Source of the DNA: Tieghemostelium lacteum
Taxonomy: Eukaryota > Evosea > Eumycetozoa > Dictyosteliales > Raperosteliaceae
Length of the DNA: 64,000 nucleotides
Direction of reading: 5' to 3'
Assembly (NCBI GenBank): GCA_001606155.1
Contig: LODT01000020.1
Coordinates: 310,001-374,000, forward strand
Both the position numbers and the translations under genes were made by a program. Positions 1-12,154 of this stretch are shown here, piece by piece (the first letter of the stretch is position 1; the number at the start of each line of letters is the position of its first letter). Below the pieces are notes generated by a model that saw only the letters and a program-made list of their open reading frames with translations, did no database searches and had not been told where the DNA came from.

Positions 1-1
1 C

Positions 2-3000
2 TTAATTAGAGATCATCATAAGACTTTGGTATCACTATTAAAGTCAGTAGATAACATCTACAAGAATGAAATCAGATATGATATATCATCAGCTGACGAG
101 AGAATTTTAGAATACTTCTTTTGTAAACTGCAACCACTTGTTATTACTGTTCTCAGATCACTTGGAATTGCTCATGACAATAAGATTGCTATGGAATCTC
201 TTGCTGAACTATTCCAACATGGTTATGACATTCTATTTAATTTCAAAATTGGATTGTCCTATATGAAACAGAATATTGAATTCCTAATTGAATTCTCAAT
301 TACCAATGGTAATATAGAAAGGTTCTCCAATCACAAGAAACTTCTTCAAGCCATCAAGAAATATAAGAATTTCCAAGATTCCATTTATATTGATATTCTA
401 ATATCCTTCATCTTCCTATCAGAACCACATAAACTGGATAGATTCTATCTCCAACTACTCTCAAAAATTGCACATCCATCTAAAGAATCTGCAATTCTGA
501 AAAATCAAATTATACTCTCCAAGTCCTTCACCAAATTCCAGAGAATGATCTCACATCACTGGATAGTTAGTAAAAACATTATTGTACAATTTCTTAAAAA
601 GTCATCACCTGATCTCAGAAATATTAATAACAATAACAATAATAATGATACAGGTAAAATATCAACTATTGAAGAAGAGAATAAGATTCACAATACACTA
701 AGTTTCATGAAATTGTTATCAGCATGTTGTGCAGGTGAATCATCAGAAGCTGAGATGGTAGCTAGAAAATTCATTTCAATGTCAGATTGTGTGGATTTCT
801 TGGTTGAGCTTTCCAATGACATCATTGATAATGCAGATACACCTGCAAACAAACTGAAATTTGAATTCCAAAAAACCTACATTTTCTTTTTGTATGAAGT
901 CTATTTCAATACCAAGATTCTATTGAAATTTAATGAAATTCCAAAAAATATTGTAAAGTTGTTTTACAATTTCCATACTCTGATGAATCATCTCTGTTCA
1001 AAATCAGAGAAACTGGTGTCTGATCAGAAATCAACTTTGAAAACCTCTTCTAAAAAGGTACCAAAGTTTGCAAATGCATCAAGTGCATCACTTCAGTTCA
1101 CAAAACCTATTCAGATCAGTCAGGAAATGGTAAGGTTTATGAATGATATGGTGGTTCATTACATGACACCCTTATTGAAGATTCTAAAAATTCATTTGAC
1201 TATGATACAAGAGGAGTCTGTGCCTGTAGAACTTGAAACACAAACTCTTATCAATAATCTAACTAGTGCATTCAGAAATATGATTGTTAAGATCACTCCA
1301 GATGCACCTGAATCTGGAAAACAACAACCTAATAAGAATCAAAACACTTCTAAATCTTCACTTGATGACGATGATGAAGACATGACATTAGATGACTCTG
1401 ACGAAGATTATGACTATCCAGATGTTGACAGTAAATTCAGAGATAAAACTGCAAAATATGATCTGATTGTACTCTTCTGTAATATGGAACCTCGTGATAA
1501 ACATACATTCCTATTACTTTCTAGTGACTGTCTTGAGAAAATGGTGGAATGGGAGATGGATTTAGGATATTCTAGATTTGAAGAAGTCGTAGCAGAGTTA
1601 CTGAGGTCAAATGAGTTTAATGATTTTGTATACATTCCAGAGGTTACCTTTAGTGACAGATTCTCTTACCAGAACTCATCCATTCCCAGAGAGGAAGAGT
1701 ATATTCTCGATGCAATTCAGAGTAAGTTGAGTATCCCTCAGATTGCAAAACTATTGAAATTCTATTTCAAATCACATAACACATTAATGGTATCCAAGTA
1801 CATTGATGTTTTTAATGCTAAACTATCAACAAATGAAAATCCAAAGATTAGATACTATGTCATTGAGACTTTATTCAAGATTCTAAAGCACTCAACAGAT
1901 GCTATCATCACATCATCTATATTAAAAGTCTTCAACACCATCTTTTTGTCACAGTCTTATCACGATGTCTTGGAGAATATCAAATTCAATTATAAATTGA
2001 ATCCAGATAACAATCTATTCAAATCCCTCTATGATTTAGTATCCCATTCCAATCAGATGCTGAAATCTTATTATCCACCTACCATTGACTTCCTAGGTGA
2101 TGACATTGGATCACTTCCTGATAAACTTCAATTCTGCACCCAAGTTTTCACCTTCATAGGCTCACTCTGCAGAGGTAATGACAATTTCATTCAACAAAAT
2201 ATTCTCTTCCAACCACAGTCCTATAACATCTATAGTATGATAGTAGAATTCCTTGTCACTCTTACTGACAAGATAAAATCCACCCAAAGTAATTTACACT
2301 ACTATCTAGTGGCAACCAGTTTCTTTTCAGCTCTAAAGGAAATATCTAAATACAATAACGACAATCAAGTCCTTCTCTCCAACTCCAAGGTCACATCATG
2401 TATCTACCAGATACTAGACATTGGTCTCAGTGTCCAAACTTCTAATCTCTCAAGTCTCAGTCTAATAACACATTCAGAGACCTACAACCCATCCAGAGTC
2501 TTCTGTGTCAATGATGACAATGAAAAGACCAAATATAAGAGAAAATTCATTTTTGCACTGTTAAAGAAGACTATTATGGATTTCCTCATTAAGAGAGTAG
2601 ATTGCACCAATCCAAAACTCGTTAAACTCACAATTCGTGATCTCCAAACTAGTATAATTCATCGTACTGCTCAGACTATTAAACACAAGTCATTCATAGA
2701 TGACTTCAAACACCTTGATGACAAGCTCAAAGATATTGACGAGATTAACTATAAGAAGGAACTGAGAACCATTTTCTTCCCTGGAAAATTCACTCAGGAG
2801 CAAGATTACCGTGGAAAAGACTTTGCAGTCTGTAAGTTCCTCTCTATAAAGTGTTGTTATTTCATTCAGGGTCTGGTTAATTACGATAACTCAAAATACC
2901 CATTCCTACTCGAATTCCATTCTAAACTGTTAAATTCACTTTCTGATAAGATTGGTAGAGTGGAGTTGATATACAATGATGTTATTGAACCTATATATTA

Positions 3001-4555
3001 TCCAATTCCATACTACATCCACAAGAGAGAAATCAAAGAAGAGAAACCAAAGAGTAAGACTACCATTCGTGCAGAGACTATTCTCAATAAGATCAAACTC
3101 TCTGAAAACAATATTGCTAAAAAGTTGGAAACCTCAAAGATATCAATTATCAATCCTCATAATGATGAACTACAAAAAGACATTGAAGAGTATTTCTATG
3201 ACCAAAAAGTGGATTGGGAGCAACCAACAGAGAAGATCAATTCATTTATGACATGGTCAAAATTCACTCTTTTCAAGATTGAAAATCGAAATATTTTTAT
3301 TCATAATTCTAAATGGAAAAGATTCTTTGTGAATATATTCAGTGGTGCTAGATTAGCAGCTTTCTTCCTTGCTATTGCCATTAATATATTTCTATTGGTT
3401 TACTCTAAATCCAATATAGGGTCTATCGATGATGATTTGGGTACTACTTATAACAGAGTCATTAATGTTCTCTCTGCTATTCACATTGTAATTTCAGTTC
3501 TGACTTTGATATCTTTTGTCTTTAAATACACGTTTATTCAGTATAAACGTGAGTTACCATCATGGAAATTCATTCAGGAACAAAAGAGGAAGAATAATAA
3601 CAATGATGACGAAGAAACTGTTGCAAATGCTCATGTAGATTTTGCTAAGCCTAATGATTTCTCTTTGGTATTCAATCTCTACTGTTTCTATTATATCCTA
3701 GCAGTAGTATTCTCAATATTAGGTACAGTTTACAACCCATTCTTTTTCTCGTTCCATATATTCCAATACTCACTCAACACCAGTGCCTTATCAGTTATCA
3801 TCAAAGAGGTATCAAAACACACTAAAACCTTAGCCATTCTATTTGTGTTTTTGGTACAGACTGCTTATCTAATGTCTATATTCTCCTACCTATTCTTTAG
3901 ATTCCGATATGAAGATGGTGACAATAACCCATACTGCTCCACTTTGGCTCAATGTTTTGTCTCCAATCTCTACTATGCCATCATCTCTGGTGGTTCTGTC
4001 ATTGACACTATGAAATTTGAAACCTTCTCAGAGCAATCCAATAACCAAGTAGGTGAAATCACAGGTTGGATTGTATTCAATCTCCTATTTTGGATCATTG
4101 TCACCATTGTTCTACTCAATGTCATTCTAGGTATTATTGTAGATGCACTTGGTAATATGAGAGATAAAAAATCTGATTTACAAAAATACAAGAATTCAAA
4201 TTGTTTCATGTGTTCTATTAATAGAGGTATGTAATACTAAAACTCATAGTTATCTATCACTATATATACTAATCTAGATTATTTTACCAATTAAATATTA
4301 GATTCATTCCAAAAAAATGAATTAGATTTTGAGTATCACATTGAAATTGAACATAACAAATGGAATTATTTGTATTACTATGAATATTTAAAGAATAGAA
4401 ATAGATACTTTATTGAGAAAAAATTAAAAGCTGATAAAATCAATCCAAGAAAGAGAATGGAAATGTATTTTTATGAAATGATTTGTGAAGGTAGACATAT
4501 TAAAATATTCCCAATTGAAAAATCACTTTCAATTAATAATAAACAAAATAAATAA
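2..4555 (+). CDS. iplA: IP3 receptor-like Ca2+ release channel (IplA type), 5'-partial
   Basis: This is the C-terminal part of an inositol 1,4,5-trisphosphate receptor, an intracellular Ca2+ release channel. The frame is open from base 2, so the real start lies outside the window. Exons read as 2-4226 and 4302-4555, with a GTATGT donor and a 75-nt intron. The first ~1100 residues are the helical cytosolic domain. Six hydrophobic segments follow (from about nt 3340 to 4160), the last ending NVILGIIVDALGNMRDK, a strong IP3R/RyR S6 signature. After it come a CFMC motif and, in exon 2, HIEIEHNKWNYL, matching the family's C-x2-C...H-x4-H element next to the membrane. The pore loop reads SGGSVID where animal IP3Rs have GGGVGD. 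The symbol is by family resemblance to the single Dictyostelium receptor. Confidence 0.9.
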
Positions 4556-4659
4556 ATAAATTGAATCCAACTTTCAAATTCAAATATTTCGTTTTTTTTT
4601 TTTTTTTCTTTTTTTTTGTATATTTAGTTCTTTTTTTTTGATCTGATCAGATTTTACAT

Positions 4660-6577
4660 ATGATGTTGAGATTGCATAAATTAGCTAATGTAACAGCTAA
4701 TAATATCAAAATTGGATCATCATTTGGATTAAATTTCTATACATCAGCAACATCAAAGAAAAAAGCAGGATCTAAAAAGAAATCAAATATAAATGACAAA
4801 CTAAAGAATTTTCCAAAAGTTGAACCAATTCAACCACAGACATTTAAACCAGTTGAGGATTTATCAGTAGATGAAAAAATAGATAATATATCATCATATA
4901 ATGAATACAAAACCTTGTTAAACAAACAAGATTTCTATTATTCACCAACTTTTGCAAAGTTGGGTACTCTCACTAATCTAAATGATCTCCCTGAAGAATG
5001 GGGTGATGTAAGTACACTTTAGTCCAAAAGATTCATGAGGGTCATTGACAAAAACATTAACTCTTTGGAATATCTATGAAAAAACACAGTTTACAAACAC
5101 ACAAGCTAAAAAACAAAACAAAAGAGGAGAAATTCCATCACATGAATTTGATATACCAACACTGTCAGCAATTGAAATGACAAAGAATGCAAGTGGATTA
5201 AGCACACCATTTCCAAGAATCAGTGGAAATTCACCATCATTTGTAGCAGTACCCTCCATTTTTGGAGGAGCACATCTCAGAGGTATGCTCAACAACAAGA
5301 AAAATTTAAATGTATTGGATATCAGTGCATTGCATTTGATTGAAAAGTTTATAAAGGTACAGATTGCCAATGATTGTATGAAATCCATGAGTATTCATAC
5401 AACTACACCAGGAGTTATTCATTGCACTGGTATGGATTTCAAGAGTCTCTATGAACTTAAATTAAAAGGTGACCAAGAATCTCTAGAAGACTACATTAGA
5501 AGACTTACAAAACTCTTCTACCTGATATCATGTGTTCCTAAACCACTCCTTTCTATTCAAGATGGATTGTCAGTAGGTGTAGGTACTGCTTTTACTGCAA
5601 ATTCCGGATTCCGTATTGCTACTGAGAACTCTATATTCTCAGTACCAGATTGTGCAATGGGTTTCTTCCCTAATGCAGGTACACTTAGATTCCTTGCCAG
5701 ATTGCAAGATGGTGTCGGTTTGTATCTGGCACTCACTGGTAGAAGACTGCGAGGTCCTGAACTTATGCAGACTGGAATCAGTAACTTTTATGTACTAACT
5801 GATAAAGTTAAGCTTTTGGACGAAGCTTTGTCTATACCTTTCAATCACATTGATAAGCTACTCGTAAATTTGATTACTTATACTGATAAATGGGATATTG
5901 ATCTTGACAATCCTACACATATTGAAAAGTACAATGACGCTATTAAGAGATGTTTCAGTGGAAAACAAACTATTGAAGAGGTTTTGCAAGCTTTGGAGAA
6001 AGAGAAACTAGAACATGCTGAAAACAGTCAATGGGCACAACGTTGTATCACTAATATCGAAAGATCATCACCATTGTCAATCAAATTGACAATGAAACTC
6101 TATCATCAGGCTCAGACAAAGACCTTGTCAACTCGTTCCTATTTTGAACAAGACTATAGAATAACAATGGCATTGATCAATGACAACACATCTGATCTAT
6201 GGGAAGGTATCAAATCCTCTATAATCGTACCTGCCAAACCAAAATGGAAACATGCCAGTCTTGCTGAGGTTACAGAAGAGGAAATTCAAAATATCATTCA
6301 ATACCAACCACCAAAAGAACTCAATTTACGTAAATTGAAATCATCAAATATCTACTTTGAAGATCTTGTAGATCAATATAATGCAGAACAAGGTTTCACT
6401 CTCAAAGACACTGATATACGTCATTTAACTACTTTCTCTGGAAACAATCCAATTCCAGAGGAATACTACCAGGCATTGTCTATTCACTACAGTAAAGCTC
6501 AATCTAGAGTCTTTGACAGACAAGATAATATGAATACCGTTGTTGGAACCTATCTAAGAGAGGGTATGGAATTTTAA
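4660..6577 (+). CDS. Mitochondrial 3-hydroxyisobutyryl-CoA hydrolase-like protein (ECH_2 family), probably non-catalytic
   Basis: The N-terminus MMLRLHKLANVTANNIKIG with following basic residues looks like a mitochondrial presequence. The body has the crotonase/HIBCH fold: LLSIQDGLSVGVGTAFTANS, then a helix corresponding to the MPETAIGLFPD block of human HIBCH, and ALTGRRLRGPELMQTGI. That block reads VPDCAMGFFPNAG here, so the catalytic Glu is Asp and the following Asp is Asn. The product may be an inactive paralogue, for example a mitoribosomal mS47-like protein as in plants; that role is inference. Two frames must be joined. The best splice is GTAAGT at 5008 to CACAG at 5089 (82 nt), giving about 611 aa. 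The skipped stretch also reads like protein (TKTLTLWNIYEK), so a sequence indel is the alternative. Confidence 0.78.
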
Positions 6578-6817
6578 AACAAGTTCATTGAAATCTCTTC
6601 CAACACCCCTAATATAAACTCAATAAATGAATTTAAAATTTTAATTATTATAATCCAATAATTTTATTCTTAAATCTGAATGTTTCTCTATTGATTTTGA
6701 CAACATAACCCTTCAATCATAATAAATATCTAAAATATCTTCGATTAAATTCCAGCGACTTTCAGAACAAATAGTTTTTTTTTTTTTCAAACATTCAGAA
6801 CTCAAAACAAAGCCAAC

Positions 6818-9800
6818 ATGCCACCTAACAGGTACTATATATTAACACTTCTTGTTATATATATTCAGATTATCTTTACGAGTTAGTATTTTTGAAAATT
6901 CAACAAATAGAGGGTGGTTCATTTTTATTGACTTGAAAACATAGGTGGTTATTTGGTACAGGAATTCAATAAAAGAGGATATGCAGATAGCTACAGTAAT
7001 GATGGAATAGGTTGCACAATATCTTATGTATTTCAGGTGACAAATGAAATGGGAGAGATACCATTGACATCAACAGATATTACCACAGATACAGAAAGTA
7101 TAGTTACAATGACTAATCCCAATCAATTTCTAATTTTAATGAAGTTTAATGTTAGTAGTACATCTACAACTGTTAAAATGTACATTAAACAAATATATGC
7201 CTCTACATTGGGTACCTATACTTGTTTAGTACTCCCATCAACACTACAACTAAGTAACACACCAATACAATGGAAACCATCAAGTAATGGTAACTTTAAA
7301 ACATCAATTAGATTCCAAAATTTAGTCAAATACTATCCATTGGATAACCTTCAAACTCTGGCACCATACACATGTGGTGGAGAACAAGAAGGCTACCAAC
7401 TCTTAAATTTGATATGTTATTTATCATCTGTTGTAAATAGTTCGTTTGCATCTCCAAACATTCAAATTTCATTTCAATATCCATCATCAAGTGTAATAAT
7501 TATACCTTCATTTATAACTAATGGTATTTATTTTAAATCAATATAAATCACGCACTATAGTATTAATCTATATACCTACTACATAGTTACCTCAATTACC
7601 ACACCAGTATTTAATGCATATCAACAATCTGAATTAGGGGTACCGCGAGCAACATCAATTATTACCTTAGAAGTTGAAAATCAAATACCATCATTTTTCT
7701 TAAGGGATGGGTTAGGATCGGCAGTTGACTATCAAAAAGTCTATGGAACACCAAATAACTATATAATGTTATCTTCAGCAATAGTCACTGATACTCCACC
7801 TTATAGCGTAACAGCATTCTTCTTTAAAAATCTTCAATCCACTTTAGTAGAACCTGTTAGGACTATTTTTAGTATGTGTTTTTTGTTATTATTAGTGGAT
7901 ATAAATTTAAAACTACTAATATTAATATTACATAATATCTAGATATAATAGAGAAAGTATCAGTAACTTCAAACTTTAAAGTAGATTCGTCACTACAAAA
8001 TTTTATAATATTTAGTTTTCAAGTTCAGGATTATATGCCATTTGAATACACTGCTTATGCAGGTGTATATAATACAATTCTAAATGTCAAATATCCAATG
8101 GGTTTCATTAGTAGAAATATGGATATTCATACTTATGAAATCACCTATGTAAACATGAACTATAACATCAATTTAAAAACAACAGTCCCAGGTACAATTG
8201 GAAATGGTAATACATTTGATTTGACAATACTTGCTAACACTGGTATGTATATTTAAATTAAATAGTTTTCAATACTATTCGATTATTAATATAAAAAATA
8301 ATTTAAATATAGATACTGTATCACCAAATATAGTGTCAGTAGAATATGTTGATTTGAAAGGACTAAAAATGTTACTTAGAGTGACAGCAACTGATGATAA
8401 ATCAGGTATTTTTAAGATTGCATTTGACGATAATGTTGCATTGTATTCTAAAGATATCTCACATGGTACTCTATTAAATGGTGTCTTTGAGATTTTCCTA
8501 GACTACACTCTACTAACACCAAGTTTAAATCCAAGAATTGTGATTTATGATTGGGCTGGAAATAGAAATATTTATCCCTCCACTATTAGTGGCACCTTTA
8601 TTCAACCTTTCCCAAAATATATTTATGCTAAACCAAGTTGTATGTATTAGTTAACTAGTTTTCATGTCTATATTGAGTTCAACTAACAAACTTAATAATT
8701 ATATAGATTTACAAAACTATAATATACAAGTTAGTTTTGTAAGTTTTGCAATTTGGACATGTGATGTTACAACCATAAGTTGTAAGAATACATTTTTTGT
8801 AAATTTCAACAATGCTAATACAGATATGGTCATTAAATTGAAATTGTTTATAGATAATATGCCAGAGTTGATTGGTAGATGGAATAGTGAAACTAAAATG
8901 TATAGTGTGGATTTTGAAATTGCACCAAAAGCTTTTACAAGTTTAGTTAGCTTTGAAGTTGGTTATCAAGGTTTGACATTTACCAGTGAGTCATTAAGAA
9001 ACAGCGGTTTCAATGTGGATTTTAATGTGTATTCTGAATTTGCTGATAGAATGCCTCCATTGATTACATCCATACTCATTGGTACTGATTCTCAAACTCA
9101 GAGTGCATTTTGGAATATTAGAATTACTGATGAAATAAGTGGTATTAAGAATCTAACATTTTATATTACTTCTAGTTTGGATATGTACACTCCAATTTCC
9201 AAGGAATCAGTTTCGATATTCGATTCAAGAAAAGAATATAATCACTCTATATCACTACCACTGCCAACCAACGATATCATACAAAAATATGAACTTACTT
9301 ATATTGATTTGTATGACAGTAATGGCATTAGATCTGTTTATGATAGATACCAACTCTATTCACCAGGTGACAACTTTATTCATCCACTTATGTCTAGTAA
9401 TACACTTCTCAATTCTGATCTCAGTGTTGCTGTTGGAAATTCAGCAGCAACTGATACAACACCACCCAAACTCATTCAAATCGAAATCCCAACTAGCATA
9501 AACTCAGATGGCTTAGATAATACCTTTATAGTCAATTTCACCATTATAGATGATATTGATATCTCTCCACATCACACACCGGTATGCTATGCCTATGGTG
9601 GTATGTTCCAATATATATCTGCAATTGCAAGCATCAGAATCAATGATTCACCAACTGTAGTCAGATTTTCATGTGTATTTAAAATCCCCTATGGATTTGG
9701 ATATCCACTTACAGATATAACCTATTCCATTCATGGATACAGTGACATAAACCTCAATGTTGGTGGTGTTAATACCTTTGATTTGTGGGCAATGTTTCCA

Positions 9801-11214
9801 TCAAATAATATAGTATCAACTATAAATTTCAACATATTACAACCTGTTATTGATTATTGTCTTCCACATAGTAACCTTGATACTCAACTAACCATTGTCG
9901 GTCACGGATTCCAGAGTGACATTTCTAAAATTGGAGTATCTGTAATCTATGGCACCAACACCACATCTATAGTATCTAATATACTATCACTCAGTAACAC
10001 AATGATTATTATTAAAATTGATAGTGCAATGATAAACAAAACAGTCAGTGTATTAAATAATGAATTATCGTTAAACTCAAATTCCTTTGTAGCAGTACCT
10101 ACATTCCAATCTACACCAGTTCCAATCAAGTGTCCTGGTACACCAGAATGCGGAGGTACATCCCAAGGAACTTGTAAAACCAATGGTGTCTGTCAATGCA
10201 CACAACCATGGACTGGAGTGGACTGTACCTCTAAGATTCTCATTGTAGATCCACCAATTGTAAACCCTAACAACCCTGACACTGGAAACAATTTCAATAC
10301 CTCTGAACCAGGTGAAGAAGCCACAGTTCAAAGTGTAATTTCTTTAGTATCCCTACAAGAAATTAATATTAATGGTGTGGAAATTGTAAACCACCCATTT
10401 AAACAATGGATTTACAAAAACACCACTTTGACAACTGAAGACAGCGGCTACCAAGAGTACACATACAACACTGATTTCAAGCATAACAATATCACAACTA
10501 AGGTTATAGCCACTGTACAATACTATCATAAAGGTAAAACAATTAGTTTTGCAGGTGAGCAATTAGAAATGTTACCATCGACAATCAAATATAAAATTGA
10601 ATTGTCATCATATGGTTTCAACAGTTCTATAACAACACTTAGATTAATAATGAATGCTTTTATTGAAACTTCCAATACAGATGCATGTTCAAATCAAGAG
10701 ATTGGACAAGACTCACCCAACAGCGATTTCATCAAACTTCAAGTAAACTCCAATAGTCTCTATGGTAGATTTATAAAAAGAGCAATCATTGATAACAGAA
10801 TTCAACAAGTTAGCACTACATTTATCAATTCTACAGAGAATTATTTTAATATATCACAAACCCAAATTGCTATAAATATCCCTCATTACTCTTTTAACAC
10901 CATTATAGATCCAGTATGTATATAATCACTAATCTTTTAATCATTTCCTAGTATTAATTAATATTATAAATGTATAGGATTTCTCAGTATTGATTGATTC
11001 TACAGGCGCTAAAGATAAATCTGATTCCATATGCTCAGAATCTAATAGTAAAAAAGGAGGACTTACAAGAACGCAAAAGATTGGTATTATTGTAGGTTGC
11101 TCTATATTTGGTTTATTTATTGTAATTACACTACTGGTGTTAGCATATAAAACTAGTTGGTTATTTAAAAGTAAAGTTCAAATTATATTCAAATTAAAAA
11201 AATTAAATAAATAA
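6818..11214 (+). CDS. ComC-type cell-surface glycoprotein (signal peptide, IPT/TIG, EGF-like, supersandwich domain, TM)
   Basis: This is a large secreted or surface protein of the dictyostelid ComC/EGF-like family. Seven exons keep frame: 6818-6881, 6945-7523, 7587-7871, 7943-8242, 8313-8639, 8707-10913 and 10978-11214, giving 1332 aa. Exon 1 encodes a hydrophobic signal peptide (MPPNRYYILTLLVIYIQIIF). The ectodomain is Ser/Thr/Asn-rich with many N-glycosylation sequons. An IPT/TIG-like domain lies near residues 896-985, then one EGF-like module (ECGGTSQGTCKTNGVCQC, followed by WTGVDC), then the ComC C-terminal domain (INGVEIVNHPFKQWIY onward). One transmembrane helix (IGIIVGCSIFGLFIVITLLV) and a short basic tail close the protein. 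The family has been linked to cell communication; the specific role is unknown. All introns are 63-71 nt. Confidence 0.85.
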
Positions 11215-11349
11215 TTCAATTACCTAATTGAATTGAATATTTTGGGTAATTATAAATCAATTTAATAATTGAAAGTAGTATTTTCTATCTGTTGGGCGTT
11301 TATTTACATTTATGGTATCTGTTGATTGGGTTATGTGGGAGTAAACAAT

Positions 11350-11425
11350 TTACTTTACAATATTTTTTCATTATAAAACTTCCTTAAAAGGTTAGAGAAT
11401 TATAAGTCATTACGAGTAACAATTA
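11350..11425 (-). promoter_or_regulatory. SECIS element in the 3' UTR of selenoprotein K
   Basis: On the minus strand the SECIS core is present in order: ATGA (11410-11407), 13 nt, an unpaired AA in the apical region (11393-11392), and TGA (11370-11368). TTATAA on the 5' side can pair with TTATAA on the 3' side directly above the ATGA/TGA quartet. TTACT and AGTAA can form part of the lower stem. It lies about 65 nt after the SelK stop, where a eukaryotic SECIS is expected. Pairing was judged by eye. Confidence 0.72.
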
Positions 11426-11475
11426 TATATATTAAACTGTATCCTCAAATTGCTAGCAAATTGTTAAGTTAATGC

Positions 11476-12020
11476 TTATTTGGCTCAAGATCCTGATGCT
11501 GCATTGCAAGCGACTATTTTATAATAGCTATGTTAATATTTATATATGCTGTAAATATATAATTGTGAAATACTTACGAATCTCTTTCATTGAACCCATT
11601 ACTTTTCCACCACCGCCTCCACCTCCTGAGCCTTTACCGTTACCGCCTCCTCCACCTCCTGGGCCTCTTCCATATCCACCACCGCTACCTGGACCTCCAC
11701 CACTTCCACCAAATCCTTTTATATTGGTGTGTTTATCTTTTTTAGTGTAGTTATTTGTAGAGTGGGGTTGAAATAGTGTATGAAAGCTGTTAAATTTTAA
11801 TGTTATTAATGAATTTGTCTTCAATTGAATGCTAAGTATAAATTAAACTTACAACATTGTTATTGTGTTTAATATAAACCAAAAGAACTCCGGAATAATT
11901 GATAACCTCCAATTACTTCGAGTATCTACTACACTTCCATCACCTGTTATTGTAAAATTAGTATGGTAAGTTTAATTCAATGATCTCGGATGGTATTAAC
12001 TTACTGGAAATGTAAGGCAT
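11476..12020 (-). CDS. selk: Selenoprotein K with in-frame UGA selenocysteine
   Basis: This is a small ER membrane protein of the SelK family, involved in ER homeostasis and palmitoylation in animals. Minus-strand exons 12020-12005, 11943-11853, 11786-11578 and 11513-11476 give 117 aa. The start MPYISS, then DTRSNWRLSIIPEFFWFI and FFHTLFQPHSTNNYTKK, tracks human SelK (MVYISNG, WRLSLITDFFWGI, FFKTLLQ). One membrane helix spans about residues 19-42, followed by a Gly-rich tail. The last exon reads ...NAASGS-TGA-GCC-AAA-TAA. The TGA (11487-11485) is two codons before the stop, close to the position of Sec92 in the 94-aa human protein. A SECIS-like hairpin follows at about 11350-11425. Introns are 61, 66 and 64 nt. 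The gene is divergent from the PPR-TrmB gene, with 134 bp between starts. A naive annotation would miss this gene because of the short exons and the TGA. Confidence 0.88.
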
Positions 12021-12154
12021 GTTGTTATGAAACAGTGAAATTTAAATAAATTAAGAAAAAAAAAAAAAAAAAAAAAAAAAATAAGATTCACCAAAACCCA
12101 ATTACAATTTATCTAAAAGACGAGTAGTTTTTTTAAAATTCAAAACAGTGGAAA

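Noticed and set aside
8640-8658. 19-nt intron in the ComC-type gene
   Set aside because: A 67-nt intron ending at 8706 keeps the same frame and matches the size of the other introns.
10990-11214. Separate small membrane protein gene
   Set aside because: It is the last exon of the ComC-type gene, giving the expected C-terminal TM helix.
11472-11750. Plus-strand ORF with Pro-rich repeats
   Set aside because: It is the antisense of the Gly-rich tail of selenoprotein K, whose exons and splice sites are well supported on the minus strand.
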